64,000 nt of DNA from assembly GCA_000171875.1 (NCBI GenBank), contig ABHI01000001.1:755001-819000 (forward strand). Reading direction: 5' to 3'. Made by a program: the position numbers and the translations under genes. Positions within the stretch are counted from its first letter, which is position 1; the number at the start of each line of letters is the position of its first letter. This stretch comes from Flavobacteriales bacterium ALC-1. GTDB taxonomy: Bacteria > Bacteroidota > Bacteroidia > Flavobacteriales > Flavobacteriaceae. Of this stretch, positions 52,958 through 63,050 are shown piece after piece. A model generated the notes under the pieces. That model was not told the DNA's origin and searched no databases. It saw nothing but the letters and a program-made list of their open reading frames with translations.

Positions 52958-53314
52958 TTACTCTTTTAAGTACTTAGATTTATACCAAACCTTTTGCCAC
53001 TCGCGTTGGAGAATTAAAAATGTTACGTCTTCGGATAACTGTAAAGCATCGCTACCGTCTAGTGCTTTAATTTTTAATTCTGAAACATCTACTATATAAA
53101 GCAGATTAAGGTAATCTGAAAATTTTTCTTGAATAAGATGGAACACCGTTTCTTGAAGTACTAATTTTAAACTCATTGGTAAAGTTTCCTTATTAAACTC
53201 AAGATCTATATTAGCATAGAGTATATCTTTATTTAATTGGTCAATAAGTTTTTTATAAAGATTAAGCTGATTGGCTTCTAGTATTAAATCTTCAAATGTT
53301 GAAGGTAATGACAT
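52958..53314 (-). CDS. conserved-looking 118-residue protein, unknown function
   Basis: A 118-residue acidic, soluble protein with no signal peptide and no recognised domain. The first half is helical (FEDLILEANQLNLYKKLIDQ, LPMSLKLVLQETVFHLIQEK). The second half contains IVDVSELKIKALDGSDALQL and a Trp-rich end (LQREWQKVWYKSKYLKE). Its ATG shares one base with the polyprenyl synthase stop (TAATG), so translation is coupled to that gene, and a link with isoprenoid chain synthesis or membrane growth is possible. It could be a hypothetical protein shared across Flavobacteriaceae; I cannot verify that here. Confidence 0.75.
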   Translation of the reverse strand: MSLPSTFEDLILEANQLNLYKKLIDQLNKDILYANIDLEFNKETLPMSLKLVLQETVFHLIQEKFSDYLNLLYIVDVSELKIKALDGSDALQLSEDVTFLILQREWQKVWYKSKYLKE

Positions 53315-54288
53315 TAGACTCTACGGTTCATTAGTTGTTCACCAAACAATCTCAATAATTGCTTTTTATCTTCAGAAATATTTAAAGTTTCTAAAACCTT
53401 AAATGCCTTGTTTGTATATTTTTTTACAGCATTTTGTGTTGCTTCTGATGCGCCAGAATTATTGAATAGCGCTTTTACTGATTCCACTTTATCATTATCA
53501 GAAATTGATTTACTAGACATCTTTTCAACAAGACTAGTCTTCTCAATACCCGAACCAAGCTCTATAGTTTTGAGATATAAATAGGTCTTTTTATTCTCCA
53601 AAATATCGCCACCTACTTGCTTTCCAAAAGTTTCTGGATTTCCGAAAGCATCTAAATAGTCATCCTGTAACTGAAAAGCTACACCTAGATAACTCCCAAA
53701 ATCATAAATAGCATTTTGATCTTCTGCTGAAGCTTTGGCTACAATAGCACCCATTTTCATTGCAGCACCTACCAAAACAGCTGTTTTATATTCTATCATT
53801 TTTAGGTACTCAGGTATGGTAACATCGTTACGCGTTTCAAAATCTATATCGTACTGTTGACCTTCACAAACCTCTAAAGCAGTTTTGCTAAAAAGCTTGG
53901 CTAAAGCCAAAAATGTTTCAGGTTCATAATTTTCAAATAGCTGATAGGCTAAAATAAGCATAGCGTCACCTGATAGAATTCCAGTATTTAAATTCCACTT
54001 TTCGTGAACCGTTTTCTTACCTCTTCGCAAAGGAGCCTCGTCCATAATATCATCATGCACTAATGAAAAGTTATGAAACACCTCTACAGACAATGCTGCA
54101 TTCATGGCATTTTTAGCCTCTTCTCCAAAAACTTCTGCAGTCATTAAGGTCAAAACTGGCCTTAAGCGTTTGCCCCCAAGTTTTAGAATATAATTTATGG
54201 GAGCGTATAGATTATTTGGCTGTTTATCTATTGCAAAATCTTCTAAGTAATTTAAAAAAGATTTCTGATACTGTTCTATGTTTTGCAT
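53314..54288 (-). CDS. polyprenyl diphosphate synthase (trans-isoprenyl)
   Basis: All-trans polyprenyl diphosphate synthase, adding isopentenyl diphosphate units to an allylic primer for quinone side chains or other prenyl lipids. It has 324 residues with the start at 54288 (MQNIEQYQKSFLNYL), chosen over the frame from 54306, which adds six residues. The first aspartate-rich motif is LVHDDIMDEAPLRRGK (DDxxD), the second is FQLQDDYLDAFGN, and GGKRLRPVL binds diphosphate. Chain length is set by residues before the first motif and cannot be settled by eye. It is divergent from the TetR gene. Confidence 0.94.
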   Translation of the reverse strand: MQNIEQYQKSFLNYLEDFAIDKQPNNLYAPINYILKLGGKRLRPVLTLMTAEVFGEEAKNAMNAALSVEVFHNFSLVHDDIMDEAPLRRGKKTVHEKWNLNTGILSGDAMLILAYQLFENYEPETFLALAKLFSKTALEVCEGQQYDIDFETRNDVTIPEYLKMIEYKTAVLVGAAMKMGAIVAKASAEDQNAIYDFGSYLGVAFQLQDDYLDAFGNPETFGKQVGGDILENKKTYLYLKTIELGSGIEKTSLVEKMSSKSISDNDKVESVKALFNNSGASEATQNAVKKYTNKAFKVLETLNISEDKKQLLRLFGEQLMNRRV

Positions 54289-54367
54289 ATCACAAAAATA
54301 ATGCATTCAACATATTCTATAACAACATTGACAATGTTAAAAAAATATTAAAACTATGGAAACTTTT

Positions 54368-54398
54368 TTTGTTTTTAAAGTTTCCTTGTGTACATTTG
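54368..54398 (+). promoter_or_regulatory. consensus promoter of the TetR-efflux operon
   Basis: TTTG (54368-54371) and TACATTTG (54391-54398) are separated by exactly 19 nt, the Bacteroidota consensus. The TetR ATG at 54409 lies only 10 nt after the -7 element, so the mRNA would begin a few bases before the start codon and be nearly leaderless. TetR autoregulation at this site is likely but not shown. Confidence 0.8.
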
Positions 54399-54408
54399 CG
54401 ACCGCATT

Positions 54409-55014
54409 ATGAAAGAGAAAATAATACTTAAGTCAACCGAACTATTTTTAAATCTTGGATTTAAGAGCGTTACTATGGATGATATTGCCAGTGAAATGGG
54501 CATTTCTAAAAAGACTATATACGTCCATTTTCCTAATAAAACGAAACTTGTAGAAGTTACTACAATGCATTTATTTGAGTTGATATCCCATGGTATTGAT
54601 TGTATTTGTGCGTTAGAGAAGAATCCAATTGAAGAACTCTATGATATTAAGCGTTTTGTAATGGATCATTTAAAAGATGAAAAATCCTCACCACAGTATC
54701 AACTTAAAAAATACTACCCAAAAATTTATGCAACGCTTAAACAAAAGCAATTTGAAGTGATGCATGAGTGTGTTACTGACAACTTAAACCGTGGTATTAA
54801 TCAGAGTCTATTTAGAAAAAGTATAAATGTAGAATTTATAACACGTATTTACTTTAACTCGATGCTTGCCATAAAAGACGCCGATTTATTTCCTTTAAAA
54901 ATATTTTCTATGAATATGCTATTGGAAAATTATTTAGAATACCACTTAAGAGGCATATGCACTGATAAAGGTGTTAAAATATTAAATCAATTTATAACAA
55001 AAAATCAATCCTAA
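54409..55014 (+). CDS. TetR/AcrR family transcriptional regulator
   Basis: A 201-residue repressor with the TetR HTH at the N-terminus (KSTELFLNLGFKSVTMDDIA, then MGISKKTIYVHFPNKTKLVE) and a helical ligand-binding region. I place the start at 54409 (MKEKIILKSTELF), because the frame from 54388 would begin inside the promoter. It is the first gene of an operon with TolC, the membrane-fusion protein and the RND pump (6, 15 and 2 nt gaps). It most likely represses the pump and itself and is released by a pump substrate (inference). Confidence 0.92.
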   Translation: MKEKIILKSTELFLNLGFKSVTMDDIASEMGISKKTIYVHFPNKTKLVEVTTMHLFELISHGIDCICALEKNPIEELYDIKRFVMDHLKDEKSSPQYQLKKYYPKIYATLKQKQFEVMHECVTDNLNRGINQSLFRKSINVEFITRIYFNSMLAIKDADLFPLKIFSMNMLLENYLEYHLRGICTDKGVKILNQFITKNQS

Positions 55015-55020
55015 TATCTA

Positions 55021-56364
55021 ATGAAAAACCTATCAATTTTCATTTTTTTAATGTGTTTTAGTTTTGGGTTTTCCCAAAATACACCAACAGGTTTCAGTTT
55101 ACAAGAAGCTATTGATTATGCATTAAAAAATAACAGGCAAGCTAAAAATGCAACTCGTGATATCGAATCTGCTAAACAGCAAAAATGGGAAACTACTGCT
55201 ACTGGATTACCACAAATTGATGCTACAATTAATTATCAAAATTTTTTAAAACAGCAAGTTTCAGTTATTCCTGCAGAATTTTTTGGTGGACAACCAGGTG
55301 AATTTGCAGAAGTCGTTTTTGGTACTAAACAAAATGTTGCAGCCACAGCGACCTTAAATCAATTACTTTTTGATGGCTCGTATTTAGTAGGTCTTCAATC
55401 TGCAAAAGTATTTCTCGAGATTTCAGAAAATGCTAAGATAAAAACCGATTTAGAAGTTAGAAAAGCTGTTATTAATGCTTATGGCAATGTTTTACTCTCA
55501 GAAGAGAATGTTAAAATACTTGAGAGTAATATTGTAGTGCTTCAAAAAAATCTAGATGAAACCACTAAAATTTATGAAAATGGATTAGAAGAGCAAGAAA
55601 GTGTAGAGCAATTACAAATCACATTATCTAATGTAGAGAGTAGCCTAAATAATGTAAAGCGATTAAAATCTATTGCCTACCAGATGCTTAACGTTACTTT
55701 AGGAATAAATTATAGTGCTAGTATAGAACTTACAGACAATCTCGAATCATTAACACTTAAAAATATTGATTTAAGTCTTTTGTCTGAAAATAATGATGTT
55801 ACATCTACTATCGATTATCAAATTGCAGAAAATGATAAGGTTTCTAAAGAATTACTTCTTAAACTAGAAAAAACAAAAGCGCTTCCAAGCTTAAGCGCCT
55901 TTATTAATGGAGGCTATACAGCTTTTGATAATGATTTTGTCTTTCTGAAGAGTAATACAAAATGGTTTGGATCTTCATTATTAGGTCTAAATCTTAATGT
56001 ACCTATTTTCAGTTCTGGCAAGCGAAATGCTGCAACCCAACGCGCTAAAATTAACTTAGAAAAAGCAAAAGACGACTTAACAGAAACAGAGCAAGTACTA
56101 CAACTTCAAATAGAGAAAGCTAAAAGCGATTTTAAATTCGCTGCAGAAGATTATAATAACAAAAAGAAAAACCTAGCATTAGCAGAACGTATAGAGCAAA
56201 AAAATCAAACCAAATTTTTTGAGGGTATTGCATCTAGTTTTGAATTAAGGCAAGCACAAACGCAATTATACACTGCACAACAAGAATTATTACAAACCAT
56301 GCTTGATGTTATAAATGCTAAAGCAGAACTTGAAACTGTTACCAATAAAATATCAGACAACTAA
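55021..56364 (+). CDS. TolC family outer-membrane efflux protein
   Basis: Outer-membrane channel of a tripartite pump, 447 residues. It has a signal peptide (MKNLSIFIFLMCFSFGFSQ), then the two outer-membrane-efflux repeats: FSLQEAIDYALKNNRQAKNA early in the first half and the second-repeat coiled coil (KINLEKAKDDLTETEQVLQL, AQTQLYTAQQELLQTMLDVI) late in the protein. The length is normal. It sits between the TetR and MFP genes, so the operon encodes all parts of the system. Confidence 0.94.
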   Translation: MKNLSIFIFLMCFSFGFSQNTPTGFSLQEAIDYALKNNRQAKNATRDIESAKQQKWETTATGLPQIDATINYQNFLKQQVSVIPAEFFGGQPGEFAEVVFGTKQNVAATATLNQLLFDGSYLVGLQSAKVFLEISENAKIKTDLEVRKAVINAYGNVLLSEENVKILESNIVVLQKNLDETTKIYENGLEEQESVEQLQITLSNVESSLNNVKRLKSIAYQMLNVTLGINYSASIELTDNLESLTLKNIDLSLLSENNDVTSTIDYQIAENDKVSKELLLKLEKTKALPSLSAFINGGYTAFDNDFVFLKSNTKWFGSSLLGLNLNVPIFSSGKRNAATQRAKINLEKAKDDLTETEQVLQLQIEKAKSDFKFAAEDYNNKKKNLALAERIEQKNQTKFFEGIASSFELRQAQTQLYTAQQELLQTMLDVINAKAELETVTNKISDN

Positions 56365-56379
56365 TCAATCAAAAAAAAC

Positions 56380-57567
56380 ATGAAAATCATGAAACATATA
56401 TTCTCATTATTATTAATTAGCTTACTTATCACTTCTTGTGGTGGTGAAAAAAGCAAATCAGTTGAGGCTGTTATTGAAACAGAAAACTTAGAAGACATAA
56501 GAAAAAAGCGAGGTGAAGTTGTCGCTAAACAACAAGAAATTGCTGAACAATTAAAACAACTTGACGCGAAAATTGCAGTATTAGACTCTACAAAAAAGGT
56601 ACCTCTAATTACAACATTCACAGCTAAACAAGAAGTTTTTAACCACTTTTTAGAGCTTCAAGGTAATGTAAGCACAAAAAACAATCTCGTTATTTTTCCT
56701 GAATATTCAGGAATTCTAACCCGTGTGTATGTTACAGAAGGGCAGAAAGTTACTAAAGGGCAAACTTTAGCAAGAATCGATGATGGAGGTATGAGTCAGC
56801 AATTAGCCCAAGCAGAGATTCAAGCTAATTTAGCAAAAACCACTTTTGAGCGCCAAGAACGTCTTTGGGGTCAGAAAATTGGTAGCGAAATTCAATATTT
56901 ACAAGCTAAATCAAATTACGAAGCCCAGAGTCAAGCTGTTAATCAAATTAAACAACAAATCGGAAAAACTATAGTAAGAGCGCCTTTCACTGGTACTATT
57001 GACGATATTATTACTGAGCAAGGAAGTGTTGTTGGTGCAGGTCAATCGCAATTAATACGTATTGTTAACTTAGACAATATGTATATAGAAACTGATGTTC
57101 CAGAACGCTATATTTCTAATGTTACAAAGGATAAAAATGTAGAAGTTGAGTTTCCAATTTTAGGAAAGAAAATGAATACTAAAGTTCGTCAAGCAGGCGA
57201 TTTTATAAATCCAACTAATCGTACTTTCAAAGTAGAAATTGGAGTGCCTAATAAAGACAGAAGTATTAAACCAAATCTTACAGCTAAGGTTAAGATAAAT
57301 GATTACACCAATGCGGAAGCACTTTTAATTCCGCAAAGTATTATTTCAGAAAATGCAAACGGAGAACAGTATATATATGTTGTTAATAACAAGAAAGAAA
57401 ATGGTGAAGGAGTTGCAGAACGCGTTATTATTGAAACTGGTAAAACTCAAGGTGATGTTATTGAAGTTTTAAAAGGTATAAAGAATGGTTCTGAAATTAT
57501 CCAAGAAGGAGCTAGAAGTGTTAAAAATGGGCAGACAGTAAAAGTCCTAGATTATAAAAACGAATAG
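56380..57567 (+). CDS. RND efflux periplasmic adaptor (membrane fusion protein), lipoprotein
   Basis: A 395-residue HlyD/AcrA-type adaptor. The N-terminus (MKIMKHIFSLLL... LITSC) is a lipoprotein signal with the lipobox Cys near residue 20. A coiled-coil pair (about 35-65 and 140-190; QQEIAEQLKQLDAKIAVLDS, NYEAQSQAVNQIKQQIGKTI) brackets the lipoyl halves (YSGILTRVYVTEGQKVTKGQ and VRAPFTGTIDDIITEQGSVV), followed by the beta-barrel and membrane-proximal domains. It links the RND pump to TolC. The next gene starts 2 nt after its stop. Confidence 0.94.
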   Translation: MKIMKHIFSLLLISLLITSCGGEKSKSVEAVIETENLEDIRKKRGEVVAKQQEIAEQLKQLDAKIAVLDSTKKVPLITTFTAKQEVFNHFLELQGNVSTKNNLVIFPEYSGILTRVYVTEGQKVTKGQTLARIDDGGMSQQLAQAEIQANLAKTTFERQERLWGQKIGSEIQYLQAKSNYEAQSQAVNQIKQQIGKTIVRAPFTGTIDDIITEQGSVVGAGQSQLIRIVNLDNMYIETDVPERYISNVTKDKNVEVEFPILGKKMNTKVRQAGDFINPTNRTFKVEIGVPNKDRSIKPNLTAKVKINDYTNAEALLIPQSIISENANGEQYIYVVNNKKENGEGVAERVIIETGKTQGDVIEVLKGIKNGSEIIQEGARSVKNGQTVKVLDYKNE

Positions 57568-57569
57568 TT

Positions 57570-60500
57570 ATGGCTAAAAAGAAAAGCACAAAAAAGGTCA
57601 ACAAAGAGTTTCCTTTATCATCATGGGCCATTAACAACAAAACAACCATGTATGTGGTTATGGCTGTTATTTTCTACTTAGGAGTTTCTGCTTTTTTTGA
57701 AATGCCAAGAGAGAACTTTCCTGAAATTAAAGAGACTAAAATATACATCAGTACTTTATTTCCAGGTAACACTGCTGAGGATATTGAAAAGTTAATTACT
57801 GACCCTCTTGAAGACAAAATTAAAGGTATAAGTAATGTTGTAGAATACACCTCTACTTCTCAAGAAGATTACTCAATGATTATGGTTGAGTTTGACGAAG
57901 AATTATCCATACCTGAAGCTAAACAAAAAGTTAAGGATGAACTAGATACAGAAACCTCTAGTGAAGATTGGCCAACTTTTAACGATGCAAAAATAAAACC
58001 TAATGTTTTTGCTCTGAGTATGAGTGAAGAAATGCCAATTCTAAACATTAATATTTCTGGTGATTATACTGTTGTTCAGCTTAAAGAATTTGGAGAACAC
58101 CTTCAAGATGAAATTGAAAATCTACAAGAAATAAAACAAGTAGATATTCGAGGTGTACAAGACATGGAGGTTGAAGTTGCTGTTGATATCTATAAAATGA
58201 TGGCTGCACAAGTAAGTTATGGTGATGTTTTGCAAGCTATAGGAAATGGCAATATGACCATGTCTGCAGGTAACTTTATCACAAGTGGTCAACGTCGTAC
58301 TATTAGAATTTTAGGTGAAGTAGAAAGACCTGCTGAACTCGAAAACTTTGTTGTTAAATCTGAAGAGGGCAAATCAATTTATCTTAAAGATGTTGCTGAA
58401 GTGTCCTTTAAAGAAAAAGACAGAACCACATACGCCAGAAAAAAAGGTGATGGTATTACAGGTAAACGCGTAGTGATGCTAGATGTTAAGAAACGTGCTG
58501 GCCAAAACATGGTTGCTGCTACAGATCAGGTAAAAGAAATTGTAGAAAACGCAATTGCTAATGTCTTTCCTCAAGATTTGGAAGTTTCTATTACTAATGA
58601 TCAATCCTCAGTGACTCTAGGACAAGTAGATGACTTAGTAAACAATATCTTATTTGGTGTTATTCTGGTTGTCACCGTTTTAATGTTCTTCTTAGGCTTT
58701 AAAAATGCCATTTTTGTAGGTTTTGCTATACCAATGTCCATGTTTATGTCGCTTATGATTTTAAACCTATTTGGTTATACACTTAACACAATGATTCTGT
58801 TTGGTCTTATTATGGGACTTGGAATGTTAGTGGATAATGGAATTGTGGTTGTTGAAAATGTCTATCGACTTATGGAAAAAGAAGGTATGAGTCGTATTGA
58901 AGCTGCAAAGAAAGGTATTGGAGAAATTGCGTTCCCTATTATCATTTCTACAGCTACGACCGTTGCTGCTTTTATTCCTCTTGGTTTATGGCCAGGTGTG
59001 ATGGGGGAATTCATGAAGCTATTACCAATAACCTTAGCCACAGTTTTAGGCTCTTCTTTATTTGTTGCGATCTTTTTTAATTCGGTATTAGTATCGGAAT
59101 TTATGAATACTGAAGATGAAGATATGCCTCTAAAGAAGATTATTAGAACCACACTAATCATGGCTGTAATTGGTATTATTGCTTTCCTTTTTGGTGGAGA
59201 CTACAGAGGTTTAGGTACTTTAATGATCTTTACCGCAATTATGCTTTGGGTATACCGCTTATTTCTTCGTGGTTGGGCAAATAGTTTTCAAAACAAGACC
59301 TTACCAAGGTTAGAAAATTGGTATGAGAAAAGGCTACGTGGAGCATTATCTGGCAGAAGTCCATATTGGTTAGTTGGTGGAACTTTTCTTTTATTAATTA
59401 TCTCGTTTATGGCTTTTGGTGGTTCCTTAGCTTCGCAACGAACAAAAGTTGAATTCTTCCCAGATAATAAGCCAAATCAAATTATAGTTTATATAGAATA
59501 TCCTCAAGGAACTGACATTGAGAAAACAAATGCAATAACAAAAGAAATTGAGCAAAAAGTATATACCGTTTTAAATGACTCTCAATATACAGATGATGAT
59601 TATAATTTCTTAGTAGAAAGTGCAGTTTCACAAGTAGGTGCTGGTGCTGGTAACCCTCAAACTGATGGTGGTTCAGATGCAGAAATGCCTCATAAAGGTA
59701 AAATTACAGCATCTATGCGTGAGTATAAATATAGACGTGGAGAGGACAGTGAATTATTGCGTCAGAAAGTTCAAGAAGCATTAGTTGGCATATATCCTGG
59801 TGTATTAATTTCTGTAGAAAAAGATGCTGCTGGTCCACCAGCAGGAGCACCAATTAATATTGAAATTGAAGGTGATGATTATGTTGAGCTTATTTCCATG
59901 GCAGAAAACATGCGTGATTTTATTAACTCTAAAAATATTCCTGGAATCGATGAATTAAAAATCGATGTTAATAAAGATAAACCAGGAATGCAAGTGATTG
60001 TAGATAGAGAAAAGGCTGGTGAACTAGGTGTGAGTTCTGCGCAAGTTGGTCAACAAATACGAAATTCTATTTTTGGAGCCAAAGCTGGTGTTTTTAAAGA
60101 AGATGGTGAGGATTATGATATTTATGTTCGATTTAATGAGGAAAACAGATATAACAATAGTGCTATATTTAATCAGAATATAACCTTTAGAAACAATTCA
60201 GGAAAAATTATAGAAGTTCCAATTTCTACTATAGCAAAACAATCAAATAACTCTGGGTTTAGCGCTATAAAGCACAAGGATTCTAGGCGTGTTGTAACTG
60301 TGTATTCTGCTTTATCACCAGGTTATACTGACGCTGGAGCTATTGTGGCTCAGGTTCAGAATGAAATGAAATCTTTTGAAAACTTACCTAAGAATATTAA
60401 AATTGATTATACAGGTCAGATTGAAGAGCAAAACAAACAAATGGCCTTTTTAATGGGGGCATTATTTACTGGTTTAGGTTTAATTTTCTTCATTCTAATT

Positions 60501-61109
60501 TTTCAGTTTAACTCTGTGTCTAAGCCAACAATTATAATGATAGCAATACTACTTAGTTTAATTGGTGTGTTTGGCGGATTGGTAATTTCAGGAAATCCAT
60601 TTGTGATTATGATGACGATGATGGGGATTATTTCTCTCGCTGGTATTGTAGTAAATAATGGCGTGGTATTATTGGACTATGCCCAACTTTTAATTGACAG
60701 AAAGAAACATGATCTAGATTTAGAAGATGACGAATACTTAAGTAAAGATCTTTTGTTTGAAAGTATAGTGACAGCTGGTAAAGCACGTTTAAGACCAGTG
60801 TTGCTTACTGCAATAACGACTATCTTAGGCCTTATTCCATTAGCCATTGGATTTAACATTAATTTCTTTACGATGTTTAAAGAGTTTAATCCAAACATAT
60901 ATATGGGAGGAGATAATGTTATTTTTTGGGGACCATTAGCTTGGACGGTAATTTATGGCTTACTGATTGCTACCTTCTTAACACTTATTGTGGTTCCTAT
61001 ATTATTCTATTTAATTACACTTTTTAAAATGTGGTTAAAAAGACCAAAACATGTTTCCGCAGAACTAACAACTCAAGAAGTGCTTAGCACGGATCAAAGA
61101 TTAGATTAG
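57570..61109 (+). CDS. RND efflux pump permease
   Basis: An 1179-residue inner-membrane proton antiporter of the HAE family, somewhat longer than AcrB (about 1050). It has the two-fold layout of helix, periplasmic porter domain and five helices, twice. The first half contains FFLGFKNAIFVGFAIPMSMF and the helix-4 motif GLGMLVDNGIVVVENVYRLM with one of the usual two Asp residues (VDN rather than VDD). The second half has NGVVLLDYAQLLIDRKK and a C-terminal cytoplasmic tail. Extra length lies between the halves and in the second half. With TetR, TolC and MFP it makes a complete pump; the substrates are unknown. Confidence 0.95.
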   Translation: MAKKKSTKKVNKEFPLSSWAINNKTTMYVVMAVIFYLGVSAFFEMPRENFPEIKETKIYISTLFPGNTAEDIEKLITDPLEDKIKGISNVVEYTSTSQEDYSMIMVEFDEELSIPEAKQKVKDELDTETSSEDWPTFNDAKIKPNVFALSMSEEMPILNINISGDYTVVQLKEFGEHLQDEIENLQEIKQVDIRGVQDMEVEVAVDIYKMMAAQVSYGDVLQAIGNGNMTMSAGNFITSGQRRTIRILGEVERPAELENFVVKSEEGKSIYLKDVAEVSFKEKDRTTYARKKGDGITGKRVVMLDVKKRAGQNMVAATDQVKEIVENAIANVFPQDLEVSITNDQSSVTLGQVDDLVNNILFGVILVVTVLMFFLGFKNAIFVGFAIPMSMFMSLMILNLFGYTLNTMILFGLIMGLGMLVDNGIVVVENVYRLMEKEGMSRIEAAKKGIGEIAFPIIISTATTVAAFIPLGLWPGVMGEFMKLLPITLATVLGSSLFVAIFFNSVLVSEFMNTEDEDMPLKKIIRTTLIMAVIGIIAFLFGGDYRGLGTLMIFTAIMLWVYRLFLRGWANSFQNKTLPRLENWYEKRLRGALSGRSPYWLVGGTFLLLIISFMAFGGSLASQRTKVEFFPDNKPNQIIVYIEYPQGTDIEKTNAITKEIEQKVYTVLNDSQYTDDDYNFLVESAVSQVGAGAGNPQTDGGSDAEMPHKGKITASMREYKYRRGEDSELLRQKVQEALVGIYPGVLISVEKDAAGPPAGAPINIEIEGDDYVELISMAENMRDFINSKNIPGIDELKIDVNKDKPGMQVIVDREKAGELGVSSAQVGQQIRNSIFGAKAGVFKEDGEDYDIYVRFNEENRYNNSAIFNQNITFRNNSGKIIEVPISTIAKQSNNSGFSAIKHKDSRRVVTVYSALSPGYTDAGAIVAQVQNEMKSFENLPKNIKIDYTGQIEEQNKQMAFLMGALFTGLGLIFFILIFQFNSVSKPTIIMIAILLSLIGVFGGLVISGNPFVIMMTMMGIISLAGIVVNNGVVLLDYAQLLIDRKKHDLDLEDDEYLSKDLLFESIVTAGKARLRPVLLTAITTILGLIPLAIGFNINFFTMFKEFNPNIYMGGDNVIFWGPLAWTVIYGLLIATFLTLIVVPILFYLITLFKMWLKRPKHVSAELTTQEVLSTDQRLD

Positions 61110-61171
61110 TAGTAGCTTTTAATATAAAGATCTTATTTTAGAGAATTAGTGAAATTTTTATTAAAAGCAAG

Positions 61172-61200
61172 AAAAGCCTTAGCAATTGTTGAGGCTTTTT
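61172..61200 (+). terminator. efflux operon terminator
   Basis: AAAAGCCT (61172-61179) pairs with AGGCTTTT (61192-61199), and the stem extends inward through TAGCAA and TTGTTG with two G-U pairs. A short T-run ends it. Confidence 0.85.
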
Positions 61201-61223
61201 ATGTGTTTATAGTAGAAGTTGAT

Positions 61224-61231
61224 TAAATTTG
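61224..61231 (+). promoter_or_regulatory. aspS promoter -7 element
   Basis: TAAATTTG matches TAnnTTTG exactly and lies 18 nt before the aspS ATG, directly after the upstream terminator. The -33 element is poor. Confidence 0.55.
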
Positions 61232-61249
61232 CACGATTAAAATTTCATT

Positions 61250-63004
61250 ATGTATAGAAGTCATAATTGTGGTGAATTAAGAACCGCACACAGTAATACA
61301 GAAGTAACACTTTCTGGTTGGGTACAAGGAGTAAGAGATAAAGGTTTTATGATTTATGTTGATCTTAGAGATCGTTATGGCATCACGCAATTATACTTTG
61401 ATGAAGAGCAGAGCTCAAAAACTTTACTAGAGCAAGCTCAAAAATTGGGGCGTGAATTTGTGATTCAAGTAAAGGGAAAGGTACAAGAACGAATTTCAAA
61501 AAATCCAAACATCCCAACAGGCGATATCGAAGTTTTAGTTTCAGAATTAAACATTCTCAATGCCTCTTTAGTTCCACCTTTCACCATAGAAGACAAAACA
61601 GATGGCGGTGATGACTTAAGAATGAAATATCGTTATTTAGATATTCGTCGTAATCCTGTAAAGGAGAGTTTAATCTTTAGAGCCAAAGTGACTCAAGAAG
61701 TTAGAAATTACCTTTCTGGAGATGGTTTTATAGAAGTTGAAACACCATATTTAATCAAGTCAACTCCAGAAGGTGCTCGTGATTTTGTGGTGCCTTCTCG
61801 TATGAATGAAGGTGAGTTTTATGCGCTTCCGCAATCACCTCAAACCTTTAAGCAATTGCTTATGGTTGGTGGCATGGATAAGTACTTTCAAATTGTAAAG
61901 TGCTTTAGAGATGAAGATTTACGTGCAGATAGACAGCCAGAATTTACACAGATAGATTGTGAAATGGCGTTTGTAGAGCAAGAAGATATTCTTAATGTTT
62001 TTGAAGGTTTAACACGTCATTTATTAAAAGAAGTGAATGGTGTTGAAATAGAGAAATTCCCAAGAATGCTCTACGATGATGCGATGCGTTTGTACGGAAA
62101 CGACAAGCCAGACATTAGATTCGGAATGGAATTTGGCGAATTAAATGCTGTAACTCAACATAAAGATTTTAATGTATTTAATAATGCAGAATTGGTTGTT
62201 GGTATTGCTGTTCCTGGCGGAAACTCTTATACTAGAAAAGAAATAGATAAACTCATTGATTGGGTTAAGCGTCCACAAGTTGGTGCTTTAGGTATGGTGT
62301 ATTCACGTTGCAACGATGATGGTAGTTATAAATCTTCTGTAGATAAATTTTACGATCAAGACGATTTAGCAAAATGGGCTGAAGTTACTGGAGCAAAAGC
62401 TGGTGATTTAATCTGTGTGCTGTCTGGAGAAACCAATAAAGTAAGAGCACAATTAAGTGCATTACGTATGGAATTGGCAGAACGCATAGGTTTAAGAGAC
62501 CCCAAGGTTTTCGCACCGCTTTGGGTTATTGACTTCCCTTTATTAGAATTAGATGAAGAGACAGGTCATTATCATGCGATGCACCATCCATTTACATCGC
62601 CAAAACCAGGTCAGCTAGAATTGTTAGACACGAAGCCAGGAGAAGTAAAAGCCAATGCTTATGACTTAGTGTTGAATGGTAATGAAATTGGAGGTGGTTC
62701 TATTAGAATTCATGATAAAGCAATCCAAGCGATAATGTTAAAACATTTAGGTTTTTCCGAGGAAGAAGCCAGAGCACAATTCGGATTCTTAATGGATGCG
62801 TTTGAATATGGAGCACCACCACATGGCGGTTTAGCCTTTGGACTAGATAGATTGGTTGCCATTTTAGGAGGACAAGAAACGATAAGAGATTTTATAGCAT
62901 TTCCTAAAAACAATTCGGGACGAGATGTTATGATTGATGCACCTGCACCAATTGATGACGAACAACTCGAAGAATTAAGTTTAAAACTCAATTTAAAATC
63001 ATAA
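61250..63004 (+). CDS. aspS: aspartyl-tRNA synthetase
   Basis: Class IIb synthetase charging tRNA-Asp, 584 residues, the bacterial size with the GAD insertion domain. It has the OB-fold anticodon domain (about 15-105; [20 protein letters not shown]), motif 2 with [18 protein letters not shown], the AspRS signature region ending [11 protein letters not shown], and motif 3 in [15 protein letters not shown]. It also has the bacterial-specific GAD domain (about 290-410). A terminator follows 6 nt after the stop, so it is probably transcribed alone from the element at 61224. Confidence 0.98.
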   Translation: MYRSHNCGELRTAHSNTEVTLSGWVQGVRDKGFMIYVDLRDRYGITQLYFDEEQSSKTLLEQAQKLGREFVIQVKGKVQERISKNPNIPTGDIEVLVSELNILNASLVPPFTIEDKTDGGDDLRMKYRYLDIRRNPVKESLIFRAKVTQEVRNYLSGDGFIEVETPYLIKSTPEGARDFVVPSRMNEGEFYALPQSPQTFKQLLMVGGMDKYFQIVKCFRDEDLRADRQPEFTQIDCEMAFVEQEDILNVFEGLTRHLLKEVNGVEIEKFPRMLYDDAMRLYGNDKPDIRFGMEFGELNAVTQHKDFNVFNNAELVVGIAVPGGNSYTRKEIDKLIDWVKRPQVGALGMVYSRCNDDGSYKSSVDKFYDQDDLAKWAEVTGAKAGDLICVLSGETNKVRAQLSALRMELAERIGLRDPKVFAPLWVIDFPLLELDEETGHYHAMHHPFTSPKPGQLELLDTKPGEVKANAYDLVLNGNEIGGGSIRIHDKAIQAIMLKHLGFSEEEARAQFGFLMDAFEYGAPPHGGLAFGLDRLVAILGGQETIRDFIAFPKNNSGRDVMIDAPAPIDDEQLEELSLKLNLKS

Positions 63005-63010
63005 CTAATT

Positions 63011-63037
63011 AAATCCTGCTTCTTGCAGGATTTTTTA
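63011..63037 (+). terminator. aspS terminator
   Basis: AAATCCTGC (63011-63019) pairs with GCAGGATTT (63025-63033) around TTCTT, followed by Ts. Confidence 0.9.
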
Positions 63038-63050
63038 TTAGCTTTAAACA

